Shown piece after piece: positions 14,917 through 25,937 of a DNA stretch of 36,036 nucleotides. The notes beneath the pieces were generated by a model that searched no databases, was not told where the DNA came from, and saw only the letters and a list, made by a program, of their open reading frames with translations. Made by a program: the position numbers and the translations under genes. Origin of the DNA: Acidimicrobiaceae bacterium. Its GTDB lineage: Bacteria > Actinomycetota > Acidimicrobiia > Acidimicrobiales > Bog-793. Position 1 is the first letter of the stretch; every line of letters starts with the position of its first letter. The stretch is taken from the NCBI GenBank assembly GCA_025464005.1, contig JAODBO010000067.1:1-36036 (forward strand). The letters run 5' to 3'.

Positions 14917-15681
14917 TTGCGCAGCGTGAGGATCGTGCCGTGCTTGGACGTCGACGCGGGCCGCGTCGTCAAGGGGGTCAACTTCGTCGGCCTGCGCGAC
15001 GCCGGTGATCCGGTCGAGCTGGCGCGCCGCTACGACGCGGAGGGCGCGGACGAGCTCGTGTTCCTCGACATCACCGCGTCGAGCGACGGCCGCGAGACCA
15101 TGGTGGACGTCGTGCGGCGAACGGCCGAGGAGGTGTTCATCCCGCTGACCGTCGGAGGCGGAGTGCGCACGCTCGAGGACGCGAGGAGGCTGCTGCGAGC
15201 CGGCGCCGACAAGGTCGCGGTGAACTCCGCAGCGATCGGGCGACCCTCGCTCGTCGCCGAGATCGCGGCGACATTCGGCGCGCAGTGCGTCGTCGTCGCC
15301 CTCGACGCCCGCAGGCGAGACGGTGGCACTTTCGAGGTCTACAGCCACGGCGGGCGCAAGGCGACCGGCCTAGAGGCCATCACCTGGGCCGTCGTAGCCG
15401 AGCGCCTCGGAGCCGGCGAGCTGCTCGTCACGTCGATGGACAGGGACGGCACCGAGGAGGGCTACGACCTCGATCTCGTCGGCCAGCTCTGCTCGACGCT
15501 GTCGATCCCTGTCGTCGCGTCGGGTGGGGTAGGGACGCTCGACCACCTCGTGGCCGGCGCTCGGGTCGGCGCCGACGCACTTCTGGCTGCTTCGATCTTC
15601 CACTACGGCCGCTTCAGCGTTGGCGAGGCCAAGCGCTACCTCGCCGATCACGACGTGCTCGTCCGCCCGCCCGGGGCATGA
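14917..15681 (+). CDS. hisF: Imidazole glycerol phosphate synthase, cyclase subunit
   Basis: HisF combines PRFAR with ammonia from HisH to make imidazoleglycerol phosphate and AICAR. The barrel motifs are all visible: [50 protein letters not shown] and [11 protein letters not shown]. The start is set at TTG 14917. That numbering puts the catalytic aspartates at Asp11 and Asp130, exactly as in Thermotoga maritima HisF, and gives 254 residues. GTG 14926 or TTG 14884 are alternatives in the same frame. It follows hisA by 13 bases. Confidence 0.94.
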   Translation: MRSVRIVPCLDVDAGRVVKGVNFVGLRDAGDPVELARRYDAEGADELVFLDITASSDGRETMVDVVRRTAEEVFIPLTVGGGVRTLEDARRLLRAGADKVAVNSAAIGRPSLVAEIAATFGAQCVVVALDARRRDGGTFEVYSHGGRKATGLEAITWAVVAERLGAGELLVTSMDRDGTEEGYDLDLVGQLCSTLSIPVVASGGVGTLDHLVAGARVGADALLAASIFHYGRFSVGEAKRYLADHDVLVRPPGA

Positions 15682-15723
15682 GCCGGGAAGCCGGGCGCGG
15701 CCGGGACCAGGACGGCGAGGCAC

Positions 15724-15729
15724 TACCGT
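15724..15729 (+). promoter_or_regulatory. Probable -10 box of an internal promoter before the GroES-like gene
   Basis: TACCGT is followed by 7 bases and the ATG at 15737, in the 55-base gap after hisF. This is the same leaderless spacing as at hisD. It could let the GroES-like gene, hisI and trpE be transcribed separately from the his genes. Confidence 0.42.
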
Positions 15730-15736
15730 GACGGTC

Positions 15737-16093
15737 ATGGAGAGCACCGAGACCGCGCACCGCGAGGTGTCCCTCGGCGGGTCCAAGCAGCCGATCACGA
15801 TGCTCAACGACCGCGTGCTCGTGCAGGTGCCGCAGTCCGAGGGCGAGCGGCGGTCGCGCTCGGGCATCTTGATCCCCGCGACGGCCCAGATGGCCAAGCG
15901 GCTGTCGTGGGCCGACGTGGCGGCGGTCGGCCCGCACGTCCGCACGATCAAGGCGGGAGACAAGGTGCTCTTCAACCCCGAGGAGTGCTTCGAGGTGGAG
16001 GTGCAGGGCGACGAGTACCTGATCGTGCGCGAGCGCGACGTGCACGCAGTCGCGGCCGACCGGCTCGGGGGCGGTACGGGGCTGTACCTGTGA
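15737..16093 (+). CDS. GroES-like (Cpn10-family) protein inside the his run
   Basis: The 118-residue protein has the chaperonin-10 fold signature: [15 protein letters not shown] (21-35), [10 protein letters not shown] (42-51), [15 protein letters not shown] (65-79), and [15 protein letters not shown] (91-105). It differs from a housekeeping GroES by an ~18-residue N-terminal extension and a Gly-rich tail ending GGGTGLYL. No groEL is nearby. It may be a specialised or paralogous co-chaperonin. The ATG at 15737 has a -10-like box 7 bases upstream, and the stop overlaps the hisI start (GTGA). Whether it helps GroEL or has another role cannot be told from sequence. Confidence 0.82.
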   Translation: MESTETAHREVSLGGSKQPITMLNDRVLVQVPQSEGERRSRSGILIPATAQMAKRLSWADVAAVGPHVRTIKAGDKVLFNPEECFEVEVQGDEYLIVRERDVHAVAADRLGGGTGLYL

Positions 16094-16494
16094 CGCGCGG
16101 GCAAGCGCCGGGGGCAGCGGACGCGGCCACCGGCGATCGTGCACGACCCATCGTCGTCGACGACGACGAGCTCGCCACGGTTCGATTCGGTACCGACGGG
16201 CTGGTCGTGACGGTCGTGCAGGAGGTGGCGAGCCGTGAGGTGCTCATGGTCGCCTACATGGACGCCGAGGCGCTCCGGCGGACCCTCGAGAGCGGCCGGA
16301 CATGGTTCTGGAGTCGAAGCCGTGCCGCCTACTGGTGCAAGGGCGAGACGTCGGGCGACCGCCAGTGGGTACGGAGCGTGTCCTACGACTGCGATGGGGA
16401 CGCACTGCTCGTGGTCGTCGACCAGGAAGGTCGCGGCGCATGCCATACCGGCGCCCGGAGCTGCTTTTTCCGGTCGTTCGGCGAGGCCCGGTAG
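16090..16494 (+). CDS. hisI: Phosphoribosyl-AMP cyclohydrolase
   Basis: HisI opens the adenine ring of phosphoribosyl-AMP, the third step of histidine synthesis. The 134-residue protein has [14 protein letters not shown] (53-66), [20 protein letters not shown] (70-89), [12 protein letters not shown] with the zinc ligand Cys101, and [14 protein letters not shown] with Cys118 and Cys125. It is the monofunctional form with no HisE domain. GTG 16090 overlaps the stop of the GroES-like gene by 4 bases. About 20 N-terminal residues are poorly conserved. trpE starts 3 bases after the stop. Confidence 0.94.
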   Translation: MTRGQAPGAADAATGDRARPIVVDDDELATVRFGTDGLVVTVVQEVASREVLMVAYMDAEALRRTLESGRTWFWSRSRAAYWCKGETSGDRQWVRSVSYDCDGDALLVVVDQEGRGACHTGARSCFFRSFGEAR

Positions 16495-16497
16495 CGG

Positions 16498-18188
<1,691 letters not shown>

Positions 18189-18189
<1 letters not shown>

Positions 18190-19172
18190 TGACCTCGCAG
18201 CCTCTGTCGTTCGCCGAGACCTACGCGGCCTGCGAGGAGGACGTGGTCGGGGTCGTGGTCGGCTGCGACGTCGTGCGTGTGACGGGCAGGGACGCGGCTA
18301 GCTACCTGCAGACCCAGTGCAGCCAGGATCTCGCCGGTCTCAGCGCCGGCGAGTCCGCCGAGTCACTCCTGCTCTCGCCCCAGGGCCGGGTCGACGCGTA
18401 CGTGCGCGTCGTCGCCCTCGGCGAGGAGGAGCTCCTCGTCGTGGTGGCCGCCGGCTTCGGCGACGCCGTGCACGAGCGGCTCCGGCGCTTCCGGCTCAGG
18501 GTCAAGGCCGAGCTGGCGCAGGAGCAGTGGCGCTGCGTGATGCTGCGCGGCCCGCGGTCGCCGGAGGTGGCCGCCCTGACGGGGCGCCTCTCGCTCCCCG
18601 TGACCTGGCCCGGTGTCGTCGGCGTCGACCTGCTCGCGCCCGATGCCGAGCTGCCGGCCGGCGTTGCGACGGGCGATCCGGGAGCGTTCGAGTCCATCCG
18701 GATCGAGTCGGGCGAGCCGTCGATGGGACGGGAGATCACCGCGCGGACCATCGCGCAGGAAGCGGGACTCGTGGCGCGCACGGTCAGCTTCACCAAGGGC
18801 TGCTATCCCGGCCAGGAGCTGGTCGCTCGGATCGATGCCCGCGGGGACAACGTCCCCAAGCGCCTGCGCGGCGTCGTCGTTTCACTGGTGGAGCCACTCG
18901 ATCCGGGCTCCGCTGCGCCCCCGGTCTCGGGCTCGGACGACGCGCCGAGCGAGCCGGATCTCGCGAACGCCCTGGGCGCGGTGCTGTCGGTCGCCGCTCG
19001 AGACGTCGGCGAGCTCACGAGCGCCGCCTGGTCGCCCCGCCTCGGGGCCATGGTCGCGCTCGCTTACGTGCGCCGGGACGTGGTTCCCCCGGCTCGAGCG
19101 GTCCTCACCGAGGACGGACGGGCTCCGATCGATGCCGAGATCGTCGAGCTGCCGATAGTCGCGCAGCGCTGA
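18189..19172 (+). CDS. ygfZ: Folate-binding YgfZ/GcvT-family protein
   Basis: YgfZ-type proteins bind tetrahydrofolate and help assembly or repair of iron-sulfur clusters. The 327-residue protein has the family signature KGCYPGQE (203-210), with its conserved Cys, followed by LVARIDARGDNVPKRL. QTQCSQDLAGL and SPQGRVDAYVRV near the N-terminus match the GcvT-like fold. Low-complexity sequence around residues 237-260 is probably a loop. The ATG overlaps the trpE stop by one base (TGATG), so the two are coupled. It ends the his-trpE run. A glycine-cleavage aminomethyltransferase is unlikely because of the KGCYPGQE motif. Confidence 0.9.
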
Positions 19173-19190
19173 GCGGCTCGGCGCCGAGTC

Positions 19191-19976
19191 TCAGACGAGT
19201 TCGCCGCGCAGCACGGTGACCGCTTCGCCCGACAGCACGACGCGATCTCCGGAGACGCGTACCCCGACCAGGCCTCCTCGCCTGGAGGCCTGGTAGCCGA
19301 CGAGCTCGTCCCGTCCGAAGCGCTTGGCCCAGTAGGGGGCGAGCGAGCAGTGGGCCGACCCCGTGACCGGATCCTCGTCGATGCCGACCGACGGGGCGAA
19401 GAAGCGAGAGACGAAGTCGGGACGGTCGGCGCCCGGCGCGGCGGCGGCCGCCGTCACGATGACCCCGCGCGCCTCGACGGCGCGCAGGAGACCGAGGTCC
19501 GGGACCAGATCTCGGACCGCCGCCTCGTCGGCCACCTCGACGAGCACGTCGAAGCGGCTGCGGCCGACCCAGACGGGCGAAAGACCGAGGGCGTCCTCCA
19601 GGCCGGCGGGAGCGTGCGCGCGATGCGCAGGAAGCGCCGGGAAGTCCAGGCTGATCCGCGAGCCGGAGCGCGCCGCGCTGAGGACGCCGCTGCGGGTGTG
19701 GAACTCGATGCACTCAGCGATCTCGCCCTCCTGCCAGAGGACGTGGGCCGACGCGAGCGTCGCGTGCCCGCACAGGTCGACCTCGACCTCGGGCGTGAAC
19801 CAGCGCAAACCGAGTCCCTCGGGGCGGCGCTCGAGGAACGCCGTCTCCGCGAGGTTCATCTCGCTCGCGACGGCCTGCATCCAAGCGTCGTCCACGCCAT
19901 CCTCGAGCAGGCAGACCGCAGCAGGATTGCCGTGGAAGACCGCGCTCGTGAATGCGTCGACCTGAAAGATCCTCAA
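19191..19976 (-). CDS. PhzF-family isomerase-like protein
   Basis: PhzF-family proteins share a two-domain diaminopimelate-epimerase fold. PhzF itself isomerises a phenazine precursor, but most family members have unknown substrates. The 261-residue protein has FQVDAFTSAVFHGNPAAV (4-21), EMNLAETAFL with the catalytic Glu44 (Glu45 in PhzF), DLCGHATLASAHVL, and DEDPVTGSAHCSLAPYW. The start is TTG 19976, with a perfect AGGAGG six bases upstream; upstream codons in this frame are low-complexity and overlap the kinase gene. It begins 20 bases after the kinase stop codon. No other phenazine gene is present, so phenazine synthesis is not implied. It converges with ygfZ. Confidence 0.87.
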   Translation of the reverse strand: MRIFQVDAFTSAVFHGNPAAVCLLEDGVDDAWMQAVASEMNLAETAFLERRPEGLGLRWFTPEVEVDLCGHATLASAHVLWQEGEIAECIEFHTRSGVLSAARSGSRISLDFPALPAHRAHAPAGLEDALGLSPVWVGRSRFDVLVEVADEAAVRDLVPDLGLLRAVEARGVIVTAAAAAPGADRPDFVSRFFAPSVGIDEDPVTGSAHCSLAPYWAKRFGRDELVGYQASRRGGLVGVRVSGDRVVLSGEAVTVLRGELV

Positions 19977-19995
19977 TCCGTCCTCCTCGGCTCGG

Positions 19996-21417
19996 TCATC
20001 GAGACACGCCGCGCCGTGGCTCGCCGCTGCGGCGGCGGGGGAGCCGGACCGTGATCCGGGTGCCCCCCGCAACGGTGATCGGCGAGTCGACGAGGACGCT
20101 CCCGTGCATCGCGTCGGTCAGCTCGGCCACGATCGCGAGTCCGAGACCGGTGCCCGCAGCGCGCGTCGGCCGCCTGCTCGAGGTGAACAGTCGCTCGAAG
20201 ATGTGCGGCATGTCCTCTACCGCGATCCCCGGCCCGTCGTCTTCGACCGCGACGAGCACGGCGTGGTCTCCCTCGGCGGACGTGCTCACCCGCACGGCGC
20301 CGCGCGCGAACTTGAGCGCGTTCTCGACGAGGTTCGCGACGACCTGGGCAAGACGATCCGCGTCGGCCGCGACGGTGAGCTCGAGCGGCGGCTTCTCGAC
20401 CGTCAACGTCACGGACGAGGCCTCGAACTCGTAGCGCAATGCCTCGGCGGCCTCGGCGACACACCGCCCGGCGTCGAGGGCGACGGGGTGGAGCGAGAAC
20501 TGGCGGGCGTCGAGGCGAGCAAGGTCGAGCAGATCGCCGATGAGGCGCTCGAGGCGTTGCGCCTCCTTGACGACGATCTCCGCGGCACGCACCGGATCGG
20601 GAGCGGCCCGGTCCGCTATCGCCTCGGCATAGCCGCGAATGGAGGTGAGGGGAGTCCTCAGGTCGTGCGATATCGACAGGAGGAACTCCCGCTCGAGGTG
20701 CCGGGCGCGGGCGAGGGCAGTCGCCATCGTGTTGAGCGAGGTGCCGAGACCGGCGAGCTCGGGGTAGTCGTTCGGGCGCGGCTCGACCCGCGCGTCGAGG
20801 TCGCCACCGGCGATGCGAGTGGCCGTGAGGCTCGCGTCCACGACCCGGCGAGAGATCCGCTGTGCGATCACGGCCGCCACGATCGCGGCGACCACGAGGG
20901 CGATGACGCCGGCGAGCACGAAATAGAGGGCGCTGTCGGCTGAGTAGCTGACGGTGCTCTCGAGGAGCAGCGCGACGGTGGTGCGGCTCTCGCCGGCGCT
21001 TCCCGGCAAGCTGAACAGCGGTGCCGCGGCGAACGCGATCTCGTGAGAGACGCCGGCGGTCGCCTGTCCCCTGACGAGGCGGCCGAGGTCGATGGCCTTC
21101 GGCCCGATGAGCGGCGGTATCGGGGAGACGCCGAGCCGGCCGTTCGTGCCCCGCTCGACGACGACCACGTCCGCGCTCTCGAACCCGGCAACCTTCTTGA
21201 TGATCCCGAGGAAACGCTGCTCCGCGGTGGGGTCGGTCCGCGGGAACAGCGTCGAGTCCGTCTTCAGGGAGTCCGTCAAGGCCACGGTCTGGTCGAGGAT
21301 CGCTGCTTGCGCGCTGGTGCTGATCGCCCGCCGCTCGAGCGAGAGGCTGATCAGCCCGGCGATGGTGAGCGCGCCGACGAGGATCGCGACGACCGCAACG
21401 GTGATCCGGCTCCTCAC
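19996..21417 (-). CDS. Membrane sensor histidine kinase
   Basis: This is a two-component sensor that would phosphorylate the response regulator encoded just upstream. The 473-residue protein has a transmembrane segment at about 6-27, an extracytoplasmic domain at about 28-163, a second transmembrane segment at about 164-186, and a HAMP region near 187-240. The phosphoacceptor is His251 in SISHDLRTPLTSIRGYAE. The ATPase domain shows NLVENALKFA (362-371), EDDGPGI (392-398) and GTGLGLAIV (422-430). The start is GTG 21417. The signal sensed cannot be told; the extracytoplasmic domain has no recognised fold. It is 61 bases downstream of the regulator gene. Confidence 0.93.
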   Translation of the reverse strand: MRSRITVAVVAILVGALTIAGLISLSLERRAISTSAQAAILDQTVALTDSLKTDSTLFPRTDPTAEQRFLGIIKKVAGFESADVVVVERGTNGRLGVSPIPPLIGPKAIDLGRLVRGQATAGVSHEIAFAAAPLFSLPGSAGESRTTVALLLESTVSYSADSALYFVLAGVIALVVAAIVAAVIAQRISRRVVDASLTATRIAGGDLDARVEPRPNDYPELAGLGTSLNTMATALARARHLEREFLLSISHDLRTPLTSIRGYAEAIADRAAPDPVRAAEIVVKEAQRLERLIGDLLDLARLDARQFSLHPVALDAGRCVAEAAEALRYEFEASSVTLTVEKPPLELTVAADADRLAQVVANLVENALKFARGAVRVSTSAEGDHAVLVAVEDDGPGIAVEDMPHIFERLFTSSRRPTRAAGTGLGLAIVAELTDAMHGSVLVDSPITVAGGTRITVRLPRRRSGEPRRGVSR

Positions 21418-21478
21418 GGCCCCGCGCTAGCAGCGTGGCCGGTCCGGCGCACCCGGCCCGGTCGCGCCGGTTGCCGGC

Positions 21479-22186
21479 TCAGTTGCACCGGTAGCCGACG
21501 CCCCACACCGTCGCGAGTGGGAGCGCGTCCCCGAGCTTGCGCCGAAGCTGGCGCACGTGCACGTCCACGGTGCGCTCGTCGCCGAACCAGCCGATGCCCC
21601 ATACCGCGTCTAACAGCTGCTGGCGCGTGAACACGATCCCGGGGTTCTCGGCGAAGTGCGCCAGTAGGTCGAACTCGCGGGCCGTGAGCGCGACCTCCCC
21701 GGCGGGCGTGGTCACCTCCCGGCGCTGCGCATCCACCGTGACGCTGCCGACCGTGACCGGCTCGTCGCTCGGGCGCCGGCTCGGCTCGGCCCGGCGCAGG
21801 ATGGCACGCACGCGAGCGACGAGCTCGCGCGGCGAGAACGGCTTTGTGAGGTAGTCGTCCGCTCCGAGCTCGAGACCGAGGACTCGGTCCACCTCGTCGT
21901 CGCGGGCGGTGATCATGACGACGGGGACGTCGCTCGTCTTTCGCAGCTCGCGGCACGCCTCCAATCCGTCCATAGGGCCGGGGAGGCCGATGTCGAGGAG
22001 CACGAGATTGGGCTTCTCCTGCGCGACGAGCTCGAGCCCGCGCTGCGCGTCGCTCGCCTGGAGCACGCGAAAGCCGGCATTGCGCAGGTAGAGGTCGACC
22101 AGTTCGGCGATGTTGTGATCGTCTTCGACGACGACGATCGTGCCGTGGGCCTCGGCGCCGTTGGACCGTTCCGACGGGGTCATCAT
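21479..22186 (-). CDS. OmpR-family response regulator
   Basis: This is the DNA-binding partner of the adjacent kinase. The 235-residue protein has a receiver domain with acidic pocket EDD (21-23), the phosphoacceptor Asp65 in LVLLDIGLPG, and Lys115 in YLTKPFSPRELVARV. A winged-helix domain follows (about 140-235), with LTAREFDLLAHFAENPG, FTRQQLLDAVWG, RTVDVHVRQLRRKLG and GVGYR. The start is one of two adjacent ATG codons (22186 or 22183); the upstream frame lies in the trpC region. It is divergent from trpC with an 80-base gap. Regulation of trpC by this regulator is possible but has no sequence support. Confidence 0.93.
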   Translation of the reverse strand: MMTPSERSNGAEAHGTIVVVEDDHNIAELVDLYLRNAGFRVLQASDAQRGLELVAQEKPNLVLLDIGLPGPMDGLEACRELRKTSDVPVVMITARDDEVDRVLGLELGADDYLTKPFSPRELVARVRAILRRAEPSRRPSDEPVTVGSVTVDAQRREVTTPAGEVALTAREFDLLAHFAENPGIVFTRQQLLDAVWGIGWFGDERTVDVHVRQLRRKLGDALPLATVWGVGYRCN

Positions 22187-22253
22187 GCCCACAGCGTCGC
22201 GCGCTGAGACGCCACAGGCACGGACCTCACCGGAGGGCCGCCGGACCTGCCGG

Positions 22254-22259
22254 TAGGCT
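22254..22259 (+). promoter_or_regulatory. Probable -10 box of a leaderless trpC promoter
   Basis: TAGGCT is followed by 7 bases and the GTG at 22267. No Shine-Dalgarno and no Trp-rich leader peptide fit in the gap. It lies in the 80-base divergent region shared with the response regulator gene. Confidence 0.48.
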
Positions 22260-22266
22260 CGTCGAG

Positions 22267-23064
22267 GTGGCCACGTACCTCGACGACATCGTGGCACACC
22301 ATCGCGCTCGCGCCGCGGCCGATCGCCGACCTCTCGGGGACGTGCTGCGGGCCGTCGGCGCGGCCCCCGAGCCGAGACCGTTCGCCGATGTGCTGCGCGC
22401 CGGTGCGAACTCGGGCGCGGTGGCGGTGATCGCCGAAGTGAAGCGTAGATCGCCCTCGAAAGGCGATCTCGCGCCCGACCTCGACGCAGCGGAGCTCGCT
22501 CGGTCGTACGCGTCGGGCGGAGCTGCGTGCCTGTCCGTGCTCACCGACGAGCCGCATTTCTCCGGCAGCAGCGCCGATCTCGTCGCGGCGCGTGGGGCCG
22601 TCGAGCTCCCGGTGCTCCGCAAGGACTTCACCGTTTGCAGGAGCGACGTTCTCGACACCCGGGCGATGGGTGCAGATGCGGTGCTGCTCATCGCAGCCGT
22701 CCTTGACGACGGCGAGCTCCGCTCCTTCGTCTCCGTCGCGTCTGACGTCGGGCTCGCTGCGCTCGTCGAGGTCCACGACGAGGCTGAGCTGGACCGAGCG
22801 CTCGTCGCCGGCGCGACGCTCGTCGGAGTGAACCAGCGCGATCTGCGCTCGTTCGCCGTCGACCCCGAGCGCGCGGCGCGGGTGGGCGCTGCGATCCCCG
22901 ACGGCGTCGTCAAGGTTGCCGAGTCCGGCGTGCGCACCCGGGCGGACGTCGAGCGGCTCGTCGCCGTCGGCTTCCACGCCGTCCTCGTCGGCGAGGCGCT
23001 CGTCACCGACGGCGACCCGGCCACTGCGATCCGCCGTCTGACCGGGAGCGTCTCGTGTTCGTGA
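22267..23064 (+). CDS. trpC: Indole-3-glycerol phosphate synthase
   Basis: TrpC closes the indole ring, giving indole-3-glycerol phosphate from CdRP. The 265-residue barrel protein has [15 protein letters not shown] with the catalytic Lys, [45 protein letters not shown] and VAESGVRT. It is monofunctional, unlike the TrpC-TrpF fusion of E. coli. The start is GTG 22267, where a -10-like box is 7 bases upstream. It overlaps trpF by 10 bases and heads the trpCFBA run. Confidence 0.95.
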   Translation: MATYLDDIVAHHRARAAADRRPLGDVLRAVGAAPEPRPFADVLRAGANSGAVAVIAEVKRRSPSKGDLAPDLDAAELARSYASGGAACLSVLTDEPHFSGSSADLVAARGAVELPVLRKDFTVCRSDVLDTRAMGADAVLLIAAVLDDGELRSFVSVASDVGLAALVEVHDEAELDRALVAGATLVGVNQRDLRSFAVDPERAARVGAAIPDGVVKVAESGVRTRADVERLVAVGFHAVLVGEALVTDGDPATAIRRLTGSVSCS

Positions 23065-23711
23065 AGATCTGCGGCATAACCAACGAGGCCGACGCGCTTC
23101 TCGCGGTTGCCATGGGAGCCGACGCCGTCGGGTTCGTCTTCGCGCCCTCCCCACGTCAGGTCGCAGCAGGCAAGGTCGCCGAGATCGTCCGCCGACTGCC
23201 GACGGAGGTGATCACCGTCGGAGTCTTTCGGGACAACCTCGCCGAGCGCGTCGTCGAGGTGGTCCACCAGGCAGGGCTGCGCGCGGCTCAGCTGCACGGC
23301 GCGGAGAGCGTCGAGGACTGCGCGTACGTGGCAGAGCGCGTACCGATGGTCATCAAGGCGCTGGCGGCGAACGATCCGGGGTTGGCCGAGGCCAGCCGGT
23401 ACCGGGTGGACGCCGTCCTCGTCGACGCCCCGTCACCCGGCTCGGGACAGCTCTTCGACTGGCGCTTGGCCGAGGGGGTGCCGGGCGTGCGGCGCCTCCT
23501 GCTCGCCGGGGGCCTCAACGCGGACAACGTCGGCGAGGCGATCAGGCGCGTGCGCCCGTGGGGCGTGGACGTCAGCTCCGGCGTCGAGTCGTCGCCGGGG
23601 CACAAGGATCCGCGCAAGGTTCGAGCGTTCGTGCAGGCGGCCAGGGCTGCGGCCCCGGAGCCGTACGAGACCGACGCCGAGGCCCCCTACGACTGGCAGG
23701 AGGAGTGGTGA
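23055..23711 (+). CDS. trpF: Phosphoribosylanthranilate isomerase
   Basis: TrpF converts phosphoribosylanthranilate to CdRP. The 218-residue barrel protein has VKICGITN with the catalytic Cys6, [29 protein letters not shown] with the catalytic Asp, [11 protein letters not shown] and [16 protein letters not shown]. The GTG start at 23055 overlaps trpC by 10 bases, so translation is probably coupled. Its presence matters because many Actinobacteria lack trpF and use the dual-function PriA instead. The stop overlaps the trpB start. Confidence 0.94.
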   Translation: MFVKICGITNEADALLAVAMGADAVGFVFAPSPRQVAAGKVAEIVRRLPTEVITVGVFRDNLAERVVEVVHQAGLRAAQLHGAESVEDCAYVAERVPMVIKALAANDPGLAEASRYRVDAVLVDAPSPGSGQLFDWRLAEGVPGVRRLLLAGGLNADNVGEAIRRVRPWGVDVSSGVESSPGHKDPRKVRAFVQAARAAAPEPYETDAEAPYDWQEEW

Positions 23712-24925
23712 GCATCGAGAAGACCCACGACGGCGAGCCCTCGGGAGCCGGGGCGTCCGGCTTGATGGGAGCGCCGGGCCCGTCGGGGCGCTTCGGCGAG
23801 TTCGGCGGTCGTTTCGTCCCGGAGTCCCTCGTCCCGGCGTGCATCGGGCTCGAGGAGGCCTTCGCGGATGCCTGGGCCGATCCGGAGTACCGCGCCCGCC
23901 TCGACGGCCTGCTCGCCAGCTACGCGGGCCGACCGACACCGGTGACGGAGTGCTCGCGGCTTTCCGAGCGTCTCGGGGTGCGGGTGCTGCTCAAGCGGGA
24001 GGACCTCGCCCACACGGGCTCGCACAAGATCAACAACGTGCTCGGGCAAGCCCTCCTCGCCGAGCGCATGGGCAAGAAGCGCCTCATCGCCGAGACCGGC
24101 GCGGGTCAGCACGGCGTCGCGTCGGCGACCGCCGCGGCACTCCTCGGCCTCGACTGCGTCGTCTACATGGGCGAGGTGGACGTGGAGCGACAGGCGCTCA
24201 ACGTCTTTCGCATGCGTCTGCTCGGCGCGGAGGTCCGTCCCGTCTCCTCGGGCAGTAGGACCTTGAAGGACGCCGTCAACGACGCGCTGCGTGACTGGGT
24301 GGCGAGCGTCGAGACGACTCACTACTGCCTCGGGTCGGTCATGGGACCGCATCCGTACCCGTACATGGTCCGCCAGTTCCAGCGCGTCGTCGGCGACGAG
24401 GCGCTGGGGCAGTGCCGGGCGTTGCTCGGTGGGCGCGATCCCGACGTCGTGGTGGCCTGCATCGGCGGCGGCTCCAACGCGGCGGGTACCTTCGCCGGCT
24501 TCGTCGACACCGCTGCGGCGCTCGTCGGCGTGGAAGCCGCCGGGGGAGCGGCGCTCGGCAACGGGCTGCCCGGAGTCGTCCACGGGATGCGCTCGCAGTT
24601 CCTGCAGGACGAGATGGGCCAGGTCCTCGAGGCGCACTCGATCTCGGCCGGCCTCGACTACCCGGGGATAGGTCCCGAGCACGCCTACCTCGCGGCGATC
24701 GGCCGGGCCAGCTACCACGCCGTCGACGACGGGGAGGTGCTCCAGGCGTTCCAGCTGCTGGCGAGGACGGAAGGCATCATCCCGGCGCTCGAGCCGGCGC
24801 ACGCGGTGGCGTGGCTCGTGCGGGCAGCCGCCTCCGGCCAGTTGGCGGCTGGCTCGACCGCGCTGCTCACGATGTCGGGACGGGGCGACAAGGACGTCGA
24901 GCAAGTGATGGAGATGCTCGCGTGA
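23708..24925 (+). CDS. trpB: Tryptophan synthase beta chain
   Basis: TrpB is the PLP subunit that joins indole and serine to form tryptophan. The 405-residue protein has [12 protein letters not shown] (30-41), [20 protein letters not shown] with Schiff-base Lys107, [36 protein letters not shown] with the phosphate-binding loop, and [13 protein letters not shown]. It is the standard TrpB1 type. GTG 23708 overlaps the trpF stop (GTGA) and is preceded by AGGAGG. About 25 N-terminal residues before RFGEFGG are poorly conserved. It overlaps trpA by 4 bases. Confidence 0.96.
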   Translation: MSIEKTHDGEPSGAGASGLMGAPGPSGRFGEFGGRFVPESLVPACIGLEEAFADAWADPEYRARLDGLLASYAGRPTPVTECSRLSERLGVRVLLKREDLAHTGSHKINNVLGQALLAERMGKKRLIAETGAGQHGVASATAAALLGLDCVVYMGEVDVERQALNVFRMRLLGAEVRPVSSGSRTLKDAVNDALRDWVASVETTHYCLGSVMGPHPYPYMVRQFQRVVGDEALGQCRALLGGRDPDVVVACIGGGSNAAGTFAGFVDTAAALVGVEAAGGAALGNGLPGVVHGMRSQFLQDEMGQVLEAHSISAGLDYPGIGPEHAYLAAIGRASYHAVDDGEVLQAFQLLARTEGIIPALEPAHAVAWLVRAAASGQLAAGSTALLTMSGRGDKDVEQVMEMLA

Positions 24926-25785
24926 GCTCGCCCGACCTCGCAGCGCCCCTCGGCACGACCGGGCCCGGCTCCGCCGCTGCAGGCGCCGGTGCGGTCACCC
25001 CTCACGAGCCGGGACGGCTCGAGGCGCACCTCCGGGAGCGCCGCGAGGCCGGCTTCAAGCTCGTGGTGCCCTATATCACCGGGGGACTCGGCGACGATTG
25101 GATCGACACTCTCCGGGCGGTCGCCGCCGCAGGGGCCGACGCGATCGAGGTGGGCATACCGTTCTCCGATCCCGTGATGGACGGCCCGACGATCCAGGAG
25201 GCCTCCCAGCGATCGCTCGAGTCGGGCACGACGCCGCTCTCCATCCTCGACTCGCTCCGGCGCGTCGAGGTCGAGGTCCCGATCGCCGTCATGACCTACT
25301 ACAACATCGTCGCCCGGGCCGGTCACCGCCGGATGGCCAGCGAGCTCGCGGAGGCAGGGGTCTCCGGCGCGATCTTGCCGGACCTGCCGGTGGACGAGAG
25401 CGCGCCTTGGACGGCCGCCGCGGACGAGGCGGGCGTCGAGACGGTGCTCCTCGCCGCGCCGACTACGCCTGACGAGCGCCTGCGCCTGATCTGTGGCCGC
25501 TCACGCGGCTTCCTCTACGCGGTGGGCCTGCTCGGGGTGACCGGCGAGCGAAGCGAGCTGGCCGACTCGGCGCTCACGATCGCGCGTCGCTGCAAGGCGG
25601 CGACCGACGTGCCCGTTCTCGTCGGTGTCGGCGTCTCCAACGCCGAGCAGGCTCGTGCCGTCTGCCAGGTCGCCGACGGGGTCGTCGTCGGCTCCGCCCT
25701 CGTGCGCCGCCTGCTCGACGGCGCCGGTCCCGAGGGCGCTGCGGCATTCGTCGCCGAGCTGCGGGCGGGCGTCGACGAGGCCTGA
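24922..25785 (+). CDS. trpA: Tryptophan synthase alpha chain
   Basis: TrpA cleaves indole-3-glycerol phosphate and passes indole to TrpB. The 287-residue barrel protein has [11 protein letters not shown] (45-55), [20 protein letters not shown] with catalytic Glu76 and Asp87 (11 apart, as Glu49 and Asp60 of E. coli), [29 protein letters not shown] and VLVGVGVSN. The GTG start at 24922 gives an Ala/Gly/Pro-rich N-terminal extension of about 28 residues. It overlaps trpB by 4 bases (GTGA). It ends the trp run; argC follows after 152 bases. Confidence 0.95.
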   Translation: MSSPDLAAPLGTTGPGSAAAGAGAVTPHEPGRLEAHLRERREAGFKLVVPYITGGLGDDWIDTLRAVAAAGADAIEVGIPFSDPVMDGPTIQEASQRSLESGTTPLSILDSLRRVEVEVPIAVMTYYNIVARAGHRRMASELAEAGVSGAILPDLPVDESAPWTAAADEAGVETVLLAAPTTPDERLRLICGRSRGFLYAVGLLGVTGERSELADSALTIARRCKAATDVPVLVGVGVSNAEQARAVCQVADGVVVGSALVRRLLDGAGPEGAAAFVAELRAGVDEA

Positions 25786-25903
25786 AAGCTGCGCAGCCCC
25801 GGGCGCTGTAGCTGGCCTGTGCGACCAGACCGGGCTTTGGACGAGCGGGCTTTCGGTGCACCCGCTCAGCCCGCAAGCCAGCGACAACAACCCCGCAGCA
25901 CCA

Positions 25904-25932
25904 TGCATGACTATGCGAGTATCTGTATACTC
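25904..25932. promoter_or_regulatory. ARG-box-like operator in front of argC
   Basis: Two palindromes lie side by side. The first is TGCAT-GACT-ATGCG (25904-25917), with the 5-4-5 layout of known ARG boxes. The second is a perfect inverted repeat, GAGTAT-CTGT-ATACTC (25917-25932). The second covers the argC -10 box, so binding there would block transcription. argR lies in the same gene run, which makes arginine-dependent repression by ArgR the likely explanation. The match to the ARG-box consensus is partial. Confidence 0.6.
25926..25931 (+). promoter_or_regulatory. Probable -10 box of a leaderless argC promoter
   Basis: TATACT, the best -10 in the window, is followed by 6 bases and the ATG at 25938. 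No ribosome-binding site is present. It lies within the second operator palindrome. Confidence 0.55.
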
Positions 25933-25937
25933 ATGCC

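Larger units (their letters stand above)
25786..25937. other. Intergenic region between trpA and argC
   Basis: The left part contains an imperfect GC-rich inverted stretch just after the trpA stop (around 25788-25815) that could act as a terminator, though the pairing is not clean. The right part is unusually AT-rich for this window and holds the argC promoter and operator-like repeats described separately. No ORF is supported. Confidence 0.5.

Noticed and set aside
16495..16497. A trp leader-peptide attenuator before trpE
   Set aside because: trpE starts 3 bases after hisI, leaving no room for a leader.
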